Shown here: one piece after another, positions 20,726-30,633 of the stretch | How positions within the stretch are numbered: the first letter of the stretch is position 1 | Layout: every line of letters begins with the position of its first letter | Source: Ichthyophis bannanicus | Lineage: Eukaryota > Chordata > Amphibia > Gymnophiona > Ichthyophiidae | Reading direction: 5' to 3' | Assembly: GCA_033557465.1 (NCBI GenBank) | Contig: CM066035.1 | Coordinates: 900,271,309 to 900,335,308 of the forward strand | DNA: 64,000 nucleotides | Notes under the pieces: model-generated | What the model saw: the letters and a program-made list of their open reading frames with translations, nothing else | Told to the model about the DNA's origin: nothing | Databases searched by the model: none | Translations under genes and position numbers: made by a program

Positions 20726-21420
20726 ACAAGTGCAAGGTTATGCACCTAGGGAAGAACAACCCAAACTATGGTTACACGATGCAAGGTTCCCCATTAGGAA
20801 CCACCACCCAAGAAAAAGATTTAGGCGTCATTGTGGATACCATGTTAAAATCCTCGGCCCAGTGTGCAGCGGCGGCCAAGAGAGCAAATAGAATGCTAGG
20901 TATGATAAGGAAAGGAATGGAAAATAAAACAAAAGATATTATAATGCCTCTATATCGTTCCATGGTGAGACCGCACCTTGAATAGTGTGTGCAATTCTGG
21001 TCGTCGTATCTCAAAAAGGACATAGCGATTTTAGAAAAGGTTCAGAGAAGAGCCACCAAAATGGTAAAGGGGATGGAAGGATACTCCTATGAAGAAAGGC
21101 TAAAAAGGTTAGGGCTCTTTAACCTGGAAAAGAGACGGCTGAGGGGAGATATGATAGAAGTCTATAAATTAATGAACGGAGTGGAACGGGTAAACGTAGA
21201 TCGATTGTTTACCTTATCAGAATATAGAAAGACTAGGGGACATGCAATGAAGCTACGGGGTAAACTATTTAAGACTAATAAAAGAAAATATTATTTCACT
21301 CAACGTGTAATCAAACTCTGGAATTTGTTACCGGAGAATGTAGTAAAGGCTGTTAGTGTAGCTGGGTTTAAAAAAGGTTTGGAGAAGTTCCTGGAGGAAA
21401 GGTCCATAAACCATTATTAA
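20719..21420 (+). pseudogene. CR1 RT C-terminal part
   Basis: Continues with [40 protein letters not shown] and VRPHLE. An in-frame TAG at 20983-20985 stands where relatives have Tyr ([11 protein letters not shown]). The frame then continues unbroken to [15 protein letters not shown] and the natural stop at 21420. One small deletion plus one nonsense change therefore inactivate an otherwise well-kept ORF2. Confidence 0.88.
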
Positions 21421-21596
21421 GAAGGGGCCCAGGATATCAATGCTTGAACCAATACAAGCATTGTGGAACCTGTGTCCCTTGGGGAAACTGCTAGGTACGT
21501 ATGACCTAGATTGGCCACTGTTGGAAACAGAATACTGGACTTGATGGACCTTGGTCTGACCCAGTACGGCATATCTTATGTTCTTATGTACTTATG
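21421..21596 (+). mobile_element. CR1 3' UTR and terminal repeat
   Basis: Carries the CR1 signature TTGATGGACCTTGGTCTGAC followed by the short terminal repeat TTATGTTCTTATGTACTTAT. It abuts DIRS A at 21597. Confidence 0.9.
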
Positions 21597-22464
21597 AGAT
21601 TCTGATCCGAATAGATGAGGAATGCATCCAATGTCTTCCTGTGATGGGAAGGAATCTTCGAGCAGAAACGAGGTAGTTTGGCATTGAGGGGAGAAACAAG
21701 GAGGTCTAGTAGTGGCATCCCCCAGAGGTGGAACAAGTATTGTGCTACTTGAGGTTCCAGAATCCACTCGTGTGGATGGAGAATCCGGTTTAGTCTGTCG
21801 GCTAAGTGATTCTCTGCTCCTGGAAGGTATGCTGCATGAAGGTGAGTTCCTTGAGGAATTGCCCAGTTCCAAAGACAAATGGCTTCCATACATAGGGCCC
21901 AAGAACCTATTCCCCCCTTGTTTATTTGTATAAAACATAGCCACCTTGTTGTCCATCTGTATGAGGCCAGTCCAAATGGGAAGACTCGGTACTGGTAGTG
22001 GTTGTCTAAAAAATGAACCTGTAATCTGGGTGGATCAGGATGCGTGTATAAGCATCTTTTAGATCCAGAGAGCACAGCCAATCATTTTGTTGGAGGTATG
22101 ACAGAAGAGTGTCCAGAGAAATCATCTTGAATTTCTCCTTGACTAGAAATTTGTTGAGATTTTGGAGATCTAATATAGGTCTGTGACCTCCTGTCTTTTT
22201 TGGAATTAGGAAGTATTGGGAGTAGAATACCAGGCCCTGCTAAGATGGGGGTACCTCCTCTACAACTTCTTGTCTCAGGAGTGAGATAATTTCCTGCTGA
22301 AGCAAGGAGTGAAGGAGATCCAAGAAGGGTTGTCCCACAAAGTAAGTGGGAGGAAGATCCTGGAATTTCAGCTGTAGGCCCCGACTAACTAGATGTAAAG
22401 TCCAGGGCTCAGAAGTGATGTTGATCCAATAGAGTGCAAAATACACCAGTCTTTCTGGGATCAT
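21597..22464 (-). pseudogene. DIRS A reverse transcriptase/RNase H remnant
   Basis: Antisense pieces of the DIRS RT/RNase H frame. The RT N-terminus is around 22240-22464 (LTLHLVSRGLQLKF-like, QEIISLLRQEVVEEVPPS). The palm entrance is HYQYRVFPFGLAS, and after an internal deletion near 21965-21975 comes RNase H sequence (FIQINKGGIGSW, LPGAENHLADRLNRI). The deletion removes the YLDD catalytic block that copies C, D and G keep. The region closest to 21597 continues into the conserved segment FHLWGMPLLDLLVSPLNAKL. Confidence 0.8.
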
Positions 22465-22512
22465 AGGAGGAAGAGGAAAGATGGGAAATTGGCCATGCTC
22501 TTTTTGAAGCAG

Positions 22513-23473
22513 TCAAAAACTCTGAGGAGGTTGAATAGTAGCTGCAAGCTGCGGTTTGGAAACCTTGGGTTTCCTGACCTGTTTCTGGACCTGCTGTCTC
22601 TGTTGCTGGTGTGGGGCAGAGTAGCCAGAATAGGAATGACATGGAGAATAAAATCTTTTCTTCTTAGGGAAGAAAGGTTTCTTAGTGGTAGTCGTCTTCT
22701 TAGTAGAGTCTGCTGTCTTCCTTAAAAGCCTCTTCATGGTGATGTCGTCAGTTTCTATCTCACCAGCCTTCTCCCTCCACTTCTGACCAAAGAGGTTTTC
22801 ACCATTACAGAGTATGTTAATTAACTTGTCCTGGACCCACTGGTTCCAGGTCAGATGCTTGGGGCCATGCTGTTCTCCTAGCCCCAGTGCAGGCTGCAGC
22901 AGATCTGCTATTGGCCTCAAATGCATTGAATGTTAAAAACTTTAATGTATTCTGGTCATGCGTTACCAAGACCTGATGAGTCGCCTGCTTGTCAAGGGCA
23001 GCAGGGTGGTAAACTCTGACAAGTCTCTTGAGACATCTTTGAGAAACATGCCCATATATAGTATATAGACATCTATCTTAGGGGCTAGCATGGTAGTTTG
23101 GAATCCCTTCCTTCCAAATGCATCCAGGATCCTGGCCTCTCTCCCAGGGGGCACTGAGGAGTGATTTTTCTGGCTTTTTATCCTCCTCATGGCAGACTCC
23201 ACAACCATGAAGTGGAATGGGAGTTGTGGCTTCTGGAAACCTAGGGAGGGAGGGACCCTACAAAGGGTATCGAGCCTCTTACTCACTGCAGGGGTTGACA
23301 TGGGGGCCTCCCACATCTGAGCCATTAGATTCTTTAAGATGTTATGCACCGGGAGGGTAGCAGCTTCCTTCGGCGCCAAAGGGTATTGGAGAATATCGAG
23401 CTCCTCAGCTCTCGGTTCCATTTCCTTAGCCACTGAAATAGAGAACTGTTGCCATGTCCTCGGGCGACAAATA
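22513..23473 (-). pseudogene. DIRS A gag, capsid-like second part
   Basis: The part of gag after the conserved TGA. It reads EELDILQYPLAPKEAATLPV, MWEAPMSTPAVSKRLDTLCR, LDAFGRKGFQTTMLAPKIDV and a basic, lysine-rich end TKKPFFPKKKRFYSP. DIRS gag proteins of this type carry a block of the form MWE.P....SKRLD. Indels break it into at least three frames (for example between 22926 and 22963 and at 23440). Confidence 0.78.
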
Positions 23474-24422
23474 TCAATGTTCATAATGTGACAATGGATC
23501 CAATGGTACCTCGCTATGGGTATCGGAATCAATGGATTCCACCTTGGAGGCCTCTTCGGAAACGGAGTCCAGAAGGAAGTCAAAATAATCCTTATGAGAT
23601 GTTTGAAACCTTCGCTGCTCAGAGCTTCGCTATTTCAATGTAGAGGGTATTGGTCACAGTGGTGCCAAGGGCCTTGGTATCAGCTGCTCTGTGGAGCTAT
23701 GCAAGGCAGGAGATGCCTGCATAAGCGTGCCGAGCTCTGTGGCCGTTGTCGGCAAGGCGGAACCAGTGCCGGCTGCAGAGCACTCAATGTCAATGGCGTT
23801 ACTGCAGCTAAGAGCTTAGCGATGCTGCGCTCAATGGCGATAGCACAGTCATCCATTGAGAGTACCGGGGGAGGAGTGGTTCCAGACACATCTGTGTGGG
23901 CCACAACTCCCGATGACGATATTGAGGGCCTCACCGAGGATTGGACCTCGGGGCATCTCTGAAACCCTGTGTAGCTTTAGAGGGTGACATCTCCAGCCGA
24001 GGTTGCTTCGATGGATGGTCTACATTGGAATGCAATGAATGACTGTGCCGATGTAGATGATCGGTGTGCGAAGCAGTCACTGACCTGGAAGTTGACCTTG
24101 ATCCCAAGGCCAACGTCTTCTTTTTCTTAAGCACTGGTGACTCAGAGCGATGCTTTTCCTGTGCTGGTGAGAACTTGGATGCATGAGAAGGAGTCTACGC
24201 CCCCGAGGAGTGCACTGAAGGAGTTGAGTCTGTAGGAAACAGCTTAGCCTTCTGTTTGTACCAATTCTTTCTACCTTGAGAAATCATGTAGTGACAGGAT
24301 GGACAAGAATAGACATCATGGTCTGGGCCTAAAGATTTTAGGCACCAAGAATGCTCATCAGTGATAGAAATTGTACTGGAACACTTGGAGCATTTTTTGA
24401 AATCACTCCGGGGCTTCTCCAT
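23474..24422 (-). pseudogene. DIRS A gag, N-terminal zinc-binding part
   Basis: Starts at the ATG in MEKPRSDFKKCSKC (24422). It has cysteine/histidine pairs CSKC, HSWC, GPDHDVYSC and CPSC, a likely zinc-binding module, then a Ser/Pro/Thr-rich acidic linker ending SIDSDTHSEVPLD. It stops at a TGA at 23474-23476. Copies B and C end at the same place. Some frames between are shifted. Confidence 0.72.
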
Positions 24423-24659
24423 ATTAGGGAATAATATGGAAGCAAAATCAAAATGGGCAATGGCACCCGATGAGACCATAGGCCTCAAACAAAGTTTGTG
24501 AGAAAACTGAAAATAAAGTAAAAATTGTGCAAAATAAAAATAAAAAAAGGGGAACCAGAATTGATGGGGAGTCGAGTTGCTTGATAGGAAGGCAACCTAA
24601 GTACTTTGATGGTACTAGTGAAAAAAATTATTGAAGTCTCTAGACGCAGCTGATAGGGA

Positions 24660-24855
24660 CAAGGTCCTGATGGCTCTGCGGAAAAAAGAAGACTGAAGAG
24701 ACCAGGAGGGAAGGTGGGAAGGCAGCACGCATGCATGGAGGAACGCTCCCAAAAGCATTCCTATTGGATGCTGGGGAGTGTTCCTGCGCCAGGCTCCATC
24801 GGTGCCGACATCACCCATATGTGAAGACTGACTTCCTGCTTGTTCCTGGAGATAA
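24660..24855 (-). repeat. Right terminal repeat of DIRS A
   Basis: Contains, inverted relative to 5100-5300, the blocks GAACGCTCCCAAAAGCATTC and GCCAGGCTCCATCGGTGCC. It finishes with ACTTCCTGCTTGTTCCTGGA GATAA, the right-end sequence whose complement stands in the internal complementary region. Confidence 0.82.
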
Positions 24856-24859
24856 GGCT

Positions 24860-25127
24860 AATACTCTTTTACAATCCAGCATTTGTAGTCTAGCCTCAGC
24901 AGGGGAGCTATGAGGCCTTCAAAAGAATGTTGGTAGTGAGATGGATTGGTTCAAATGGAAGGAGGTGACAACCTTCGGTAAGAATTTAGGATGTGTCCGA
25001 AGGACCTTCTTGTCCTGGTAGAATGTATATATGGAGCAAAGTCCACCAAGGCCTGCAGTTCACTAATCCTATGGGTAGAGGTTACTGCAATGAGAAAAAG
25101 AACTTTCCATGTTAATAATTTAAAGGA
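24860..25127 (-). pseudogene. DIRS B recombinase, middle part
   Basis: Antisense recombinase coding sequence homologous to 5890-6152 of copy A, beginning abruptly at CTCTTTTACAATCC right of the end of DIRS A. It is interrupted after TTTAAAGGA at 25127 by the Penelope-like element. Confidence 0.75.
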
Positions 25128-25184
25128 TAATTGAAAAAAAGTTCATCTGAAGTGCAGGATATATATTAACTAGCCAATGACTCG

Positions 25185-26914
25185 CACTTGATTATTCGGA
25201 GTGCGGATAAGGGCGGCGCTGTGGTAGTTCAATCGGTTGCCTCTTATCAGGAGACTATCTTATCTCAACTTAGTGATGCCACATATTACCAATTATTCCA
25301 GGAGGACCCAACCCCTCAACTACAAAGCATCATCAAAACTTTAGTGACTACAGATCATCAAAATGACTGGATCACTATTCATGAGGTGTCTTTTTTGGTT
25401 CAATCCCATCCTAAGGTTCCTGTAATGTACACAGTTCCTAAAGTCCATTGTTTCTTGTAGGGGTTCCATACTGGAAATATTATCTCAATTTTGTGATGTG
25501 TTTCTGAAACAAGAAGCTAAAAACGTCAGAGCTTATTTACAGGACATGTCTCATTTCTTACAGTTTTTGTCACGTTACGAGGGTCCTATTGATTGTGCCT
25601 TCCTGGTTACCTTAGATGTATTTGCATTATACACTAATAGTCATTAGGAAGCAGCTTTGGCTCTTTTAGAATTGGCATTTACATTTGCCCCTTCATGGAT
25701 TCCCAAATCCTTTCTTTTGGATTTGATCTGCTTGGTACTCATAAAAAATTATTTTTTGTTCAATGGCCAGTTCTACCAACAGTGTTGCGACATAGCCATG
25801 GGGGCTATGGTGGCCCCTTCTATAGCTACATTGTATTTATTCGACATGGAAGAAACACATTTATCTTGCTGAAACGTTTTGGTTTATCCCTTTATGGTTG
25901 TGGTTTCTTGACGACATATTCTTTCTTTGGCTTTCAACAGCCGAGAATCTTCAATGTTTTATTTTGTGGCTCAACACCATAAAACCTAACATCAAATTCA
26001 CGGCTCACATCCATGAACACCACATAGAAGTTTTGGATGTCCTTATATGCAAACATGAAGGCACATTATCTACCACTTTTTTTCGCAAATCTAGTCAACG
26101 TAATAGTTTGTTAAGATATCATATCCACCATCCAGCTCTGCTGCACAGGAGGTTCCCTTTTGGTCAATTTCAGAGACTCTGCCGGATTTGTTCTACGTTG
26201 GACGAATTCCAACATCAGGCACATCTTTTGCGTAATCGCTTATTGGAGCGAGGATATCCCATGAAAGTTATTAATCGGGCAAATACCCGGGCCCGTTTCA
26301 CTCATCAGGAATGGTTATTGACAGATCCTGACACCGGCGAAGCAAAGGACCAAATTGTGGGAGTTTTACTCTTCATGAGTTACACTTCAGAGGTGGTAGG
26401 TCTGCTTAGGAAACATTGGAATATACTTCATTTACACCCATGCTTTCAAAAACCTTTGTCCTTTGCGTACACCCGAGGTTTAAATATACGGGACCACTTA
26501 GTGCGGTCGGCTTTGGCTTCCGACCGTCCTATGAAGACATTCCAACCTGTGGGGCATTTTGCATGTCATTCATGTAGGTTCTGTCATATCACCCTGGAAG
26601 GTACCAGTTGGATTAATCCCATCACAGGTCATGCTTATATTTCGTCGGGCATGAGCACCTGTCTCACGAGTTTTGTTGTACATTTACTACAATGCCCTTG
26701 TGACCTTCTTTATGTAGGCCGGACCACTCGCCCCATTAAGATCCGTTTGGGAGAACATGCATCCAGGATTAAGACATCTACTATTTCAGCTCCAGTAGTG
26801 GAACATTGTATCACACATGGTCACTCTTTCTCTGATTTAAGATGGAGAGTGATTGACAGTGTCCTACTGGACCCCAGAGGTGGCAATCACATCTACCGCT
26901 TACAGTGGCTGTAA
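25185..26914 (+). pseudogene. Penelope-like RT with GIY-YIG endonuclease
   Basis: Penelope-like proteins join a telomerase-like RT to a GIY-YIG nuclease. Visible here: IIRSADKGGAVVVQ near the RT start, MYTVPKVH, SILEILSQFCDVFLK, TLDVFALYTN (motif A), QQCCDIAMGAMVAPSIATLY and FLDDIFFLW (family usually Y.DDI). The C-terminal half (25898-26914, 338 codons) is open. It has a Cys/His cluster CHSCRFCHITLEG, then LLQCPCDLLYVGRTTRPIKI and LGEHASRIK, the degenerate GIY-YIG block. Stops at 25460 and 25646, a small deletion near 25445-25460 and a frameshift at about 25880 disable it. Confidence 0.87.
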
Positions 26915-27283
26915 CAAAAGTGGATTTTCCGTCTACAGACGGTAATACCTAGGGGATTAAATTTAGAACAAGTATGGTGGAGTCTTCTTTAATCATTCTA
27001 CCATCTATCCTTTTGTATTCATTTAAGATTGGGAGCCACTGTGGACATTATTATCTATGTACATATTTATTTTGGCAGAGGTTTTAATTTTGGTTTTCAT
27101 TTTAGTGGGAGTATTTCTATTTATCAGATTAGGGGATTCCCCTCTCTGTGACGATTCACCTCCTATGTGGATGACATCACTCAGCCAGCCTATCATCAGC
27201 CTTGCAGGCACTACGTAATGAACCTATTGTTCCTGGTGCTTTTTCTGGACATTCACGGATCCTAATTCACAGCGGTTTTTACA

Positions 27284-27315
27284 CTTGAAACAGGGCCTTG
27301 CATCGGCCCGAAACA
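27284..27315 (+). ncRNA. Degenerate hammerhead-ribozyme-like core
   Basis: CTTGAAACA, then a stem GGGCC/GGCCC (27293-27297 and 27305-27309) closed by a 7-nt loop, then GAAAC (27310-27314). Hammerhead motifs are known from Penelope-like terminal repeats. The first core box should read CTGANGA and here is only approximate, so activity is unlikely. Confidence 0.35.
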
Positions 27316-27587
27316 TGCATGTTGTGTACTGATTGATCACCAGCGATCGAAGGGATGTTTCAATACTGCTGTTCATTAAGATAAATGTTTCACATTTATA
27401 TGAATTTAATAAAAGGGCTTCACAAACATCCGAGCAGAGCGTTTTCCCGTTCTCCTCCTGTTTGTTTGACCCGGCAACTGAAAAATCTCTTTAGTAGTAT
27501 TATTGCAATCCTGCGCTTCAGATGATCTTTTTTTCCATGATCATATAGCAGTGGTCATTCTGTGATTTTGGGGGTTATGTTTATAAG

Positions 27588-28436
27588 AATTTAAAGGAGA
27601 CAGATGCCATGAGTTCAAAAGGACTGCACATGAGCTGTGCAAGAACATTTAAATCCCACGCTGCGGGTGGTGGGCGGAGAGGTGGTTTGGTCAGGAGAGG
27701 ATCCCCCATGAATCTAGTCACCAAAGGATGTGTCGAGATAGGCTGGTTTTCCAAAGTATGGTTAGAGGCCGCAATGGCACAAACGTACCCTCACCAAGTT
27801 GGTCTTGAGGCCAGAAAAGGACAAGTGGAGCAGGTATAGGAGGAGAACTGGAACTGAACATGTAGTAAGGATCTAGTGTTTTCTGTGAACACCAACTGGT
27901 GAATCTGCGCCACTTGAAAGCATAAGAACGTCTGGAGGAATCTTTCCTAGAAGACAGGGGAACTTGTAAAACCTCCTCTCGGAGTCCTAGGTGTGAGAAA
28001 ACCACCCGCTCAGCAGCCAGGCCGTCAACAGAAGTGTCTTGAGTCTGAGTGCAGGAGGGTCCCCTGTTCCTGAAAAAGAAGGCTAGGAGAGTAACCAAGG
28101 TTGAGGGGAGGTTTCTGAGTTGGTTGAAGAAGTAAAGGAAACCATGGTTGTCTGAGCCAGTAAGGGGCAATGAGAATCATCGCTCCCCTGTCGGCTCGAA
28201 GTTTGAATAGTGTTTTTGCTATACGAGGGAGAGGAAGAAAAGCATTGAAAAGATCCTGTCTCCAATGAAGGAGAAACACATCCGAGCTCTCCCTGTGAGG
28301 GGAAGTGATCCTGAAGCAAAAACGAGGTAGTTGAGCACTGACAGGAGAAGCAAAGAGGTTGATTATTGGCATCCCCCAAAGATGGAACAAATGTTGTGCT
28401 ACCATAAGGGGAAAGAGCCCATCCCTCCCTGTTTGT
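27588..28436 (-). pseudogene. DIRS B recombinase N-terminus and preceding segment
   Basis: Antisense frames encode SRKDSSRRSYAFKWRRFTSW (recombinase N-terminal domain). In the overlapping frame they encode the RNase H-distal segment with FHLWGMPIINLFASPVSAQL, SSDVFLLHWRQDLFNAFLPL and ILIAPYWLRQPWF. The overlap of two frames is typical of the RT/RNase H and recombinase genes of DIRS. It ends at 28436 where the L2 begins. The matching remainder starts at 38508. Confidence 0.8.
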
Positions 28437-28682
28437 TGTGTGGGCCGAGGACTCACTCCAGCCCCAATTGGCGGTCGGCCACAGGGGAGCGGGACGCAGG
28501 ATTCCCCCGCCCCCCTGCAGCAGAAGCCAATCAGGACACTTTAAACTCGAAGGCGCTCTCAGGTGGGCCCGCGCCTGAGGGCCCTTTGGCGTGGTCTTAG
28601 ACGGAGACTATCATAAAAGCAACAGAACACCAGGATTCTGGCGGCAGTGTTTTATACTAGCTGGAGTAGGTGTAGTGGAGTA

Positions 28683-28718
28683 GGTAGTGTGGATCCTATA
28701 CGTAGGATCCACACTACC
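28683..28718 (+). repeat. Perfect 16-bp hairpin with TACG loop
   Basis: Arm GGTAGTGTGGATCCTA (28683-28698), loop TACG, and the exact complement TAGGATCCACACTACC (28703-28718). It lies upstream of the L2 endonuclease, in the presumed 5' leader. Confidence 0.9.
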
Positions 28719-29069
28719 AGCCAAATAATGCATTGCCAAGAAGTGAACTTCAAAATCCCAGCGGGTTAAAAATAATCTCTGCACGCCAATTCCTACCTGG
28801 TAAACCAGAAACACCTAGCTAAACATGATACCACAAATTCTCATGCACCACATGGTGATAGTTCTAGCTCTGTTTGTCCTCATAACATCCACACAGGTGC
28901 TTGCTATACAGGGAACACCATTTCAGTCCTCTATAGACTAAATCTCCTGCACCTCACAACATACCATAGAATGCCGCTCTCAAAAGCAGCACGTAGACTC
29001 ATTCAAATTAACACAACTCAACTCCAGCCCCCAAGCACCGGACTTAAGCAACATTATTACCCACTCAAA

Positions 29070-30163
29070 TGTTTATTATTAATGCCCGCTCAGTTCGTAA
29101 CAAAATCCAAACCGTAGTAGACCATATACAACTTAATGACACTGACGTAATATGCATCACTGAAAGTTGGATCACTAGCTCTGACAACGTTCTCCTCAAC
29201 CCAGTACATGCTGTTTAACCATCCCAGAACAGCAGAAGAGGTGGAGGGGTCCTAATTCTGGCAAAGAAACATTTAAACTTTTCTATGATTAGCTCACAAT
29301 CCTTACAAACAATAGACTTCTTAACTATTTCCAATCGCAAACACACTATATGTTTAACATATAGAAAACCCACCGCCATACCGACGAACTCTCAGTTATA
29401 CTAGATGAGGTATGCACACACAGAATCCAAGAAAAAACACTTCATCCTCATGGGAGACCTTAACCTCCCAGCCACAACAAAGCAAGCCAGTGCATTCTTG
29501 AACACCATGGAAACGCTACAACTGAGCCAGATAATTGATGCATCTACTCATTGCAAAGGTTCCCTAATTGACCTCATATTTGTACCCAACACACTACAAA
29601 AAACAGATCTAAACATTCAAATTGATCTCATGCTTTGGTCCGAACATGCTATGATATCTCTCAGAATGCTAAACGATATCCCCCTACCAAATCTATCCCA
29701 ACACCACCACAGATGACGATTCAAGACATTCAGCCCACAACCTTTCCTAGATGAGGTCTCATCGCTCTTAGATACTAACATACCTGACCTAGACAGTTTC
29801 ATCAGCTCATGGAACTCGGTAATTAATAATGCAGCGGTATTCAACAAACTACAATCAACAAACCACCCTGAATCTACACATCCACCTTGGTTCTCCAGCA
29901 ATCTTTACCAGCTCAGACTTCAGTGCAAACTGTTATCTTTATCTTTATTTTGCAACTTAAGAAAATGGAAACATTCACAAGATGCAACTATTAAACAACA
30001 ACTCCGGGTCAAGCACATCGAATACAACAATTTATGCAACAATTCCCGAAAGGAATACTACATGAGCATCCTTACAAAATCCCTCAACCGTCCAAGGGAA
30101 CTATTCTCAATTGTGTACCAGCTAACCAATGACCTTAACTCAACGGATGCAATAAACACAAAA
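29070..30163 (+). pseudogene. L2 endonuclease and linker
   Basis: AP-type endonuclease in several frames. NARSVRNKIQTVVDHI and DVICITESWITSSDNV (catalytic Glu present) come first, then RRGGGVLILAKKHLN. The piece 29405-29716 has HFILMGDLNLPATTKQASAF, SLIDLIFVP and WSEHAMIS (active-site-type Asp and His). After a stop at 29714-29716 the linker continues with PPWFSSNLYQLRLQCKLL and YYMSILTKSLNRPRELFSIV. It is cut at 30163 by DIRS C. At least a stop before PSQNS (around 29218) and further shifts make it dead. Confidence 0.83.
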
Positions 30164-30420
30164 GCACAGTTACTTACCTGTAACAGGTGATCTCTGGGAA
30201 CAGCAGGAATAAGTCTTCACATATGGGTATCGTCGGTACCGACAGAGCCTGCACGGGAACGCTCCCCAGCGTCCAATAAGAAAGCTTTTGGGAGCATCCC
30301 ACAGCGCCTGCGTGCTGCCTTCCCGCCTTTCCCAACCGCCTCTCTCCAGTTCGAGTTTTAAAGCTGAGACAAAGAGAGAGAGAGGGGGAAGGAAAGATAG
30401 AGAAATACAACTCCTAGGGG
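30164..30420 (-). repeat. Left inverted terminal repeat of DIRS C
   Basis: Begins CACAGTTACTTACCTGTAAC, with CCAGCGTCCAATAAGAAAGC and GGGAGCATCCCACAGCGCCT. These recur inverted at 35640-35740. The inner part carries an AGAGAGAGAG purine tract at 30377-30390. Confidence 0.87.
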
Positions 30421-30432
30421 ATGTGGGTGGGT

Positions 30433-30513
30433 TGTGAAGACTTATTCCTGCTGTTCCCAGAGATCACCTGTTACAGGTAAGTAACTGTGCTATCTCCAGG
30501 AACAAGCAGGAAT
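30433..30513 (-). repeat. Internal complementary region of DIRS C
   Basis: 30433-30490 is the exact complement of the left terminus (GTGAAGACTTATTCCTGCTG to AGGTAAGTAACTGTG). 30491-30513, TATCTCCAGGAACAAGCAGG AAT, is the complement of the right terminus. Confidence 0.9.
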
Positions 30514-30633
30514 ATGGGGACTCCCTAGCTGCAGATGCCAGGGAGAGACCCCAGAGTTGTGTGTCCTTGAAAAGGGCTCCACCACCCCCCATGGATCTCT
30601 GGCATCCAACCAGGGTAGGTGGGTAGGAGTTGA

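Larger units (their letters stand above)
13546..21596 (+). mobile_element. CR1 LINE, full length, split by an L2
   Basis: A CR1 with all parts: a 5' region with tandem monomers (13664-14040), ORF1 (14449-15355), ORF2 endonuclease (15392-15916 and 19001 on) and RT to 21420, then a 3' UTR ending in TTATGTTCTTATGTACTTAT at 21596. An L2 of about 3.07 kb (15917-18990) sits inside the endonuclease. DIRS A resumes immediately after 21596. The left boundary is approximate. Confidence 0.87.
5100..24855 (-). mobile_element. DIRS retrotransposon copy A (interrupted)
   Basis: A DIRS-type element in minus orientation whose pieces are 5100-6152, 12875-13545 and 21597-24855. In transcription order it has a right terminal repeat (24660-24855), gag (22513-24422), RT/RNase H remnants (21597-22464), tyrosine recombinase (13545 down to 12875, then 6152 down to 5540), an internal complementary region (5310-5402), and an inverted terminal repeat (5100-5300). 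The two large gaps are later insertions, a hAT and a CR1. DIRS elements integrate by a tyrosine recombinase and make no target-site duplication. The RT core is deleted, so the copy is dead. Confidence 0.85.
25128..27587 (+). mobile_element. Penelope-like element with 11-bp target duplication
   Basis: A Penelope-like retroelement in sense orientation inside DIRS B. AATTTAAAGGA stands at 25117-25127 and again at 27588-27598, an exact 11-bp target-site duplication. Between these lies a broken RT/GIY-YIG gene (25185-26914) and a 3' region with GAAACAGGGCCTTGCATCGG, CCCGAAACATGC and AATAAAAGGGCTTCACA. Confidence 0.88.

Noticed and set aside
24615..24818. Small frames in the DIRS terminal repeat
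   Set aside because: They recur in every DIRS copy simply because the terminal repeats are related, and they carry no protein-like conservation.
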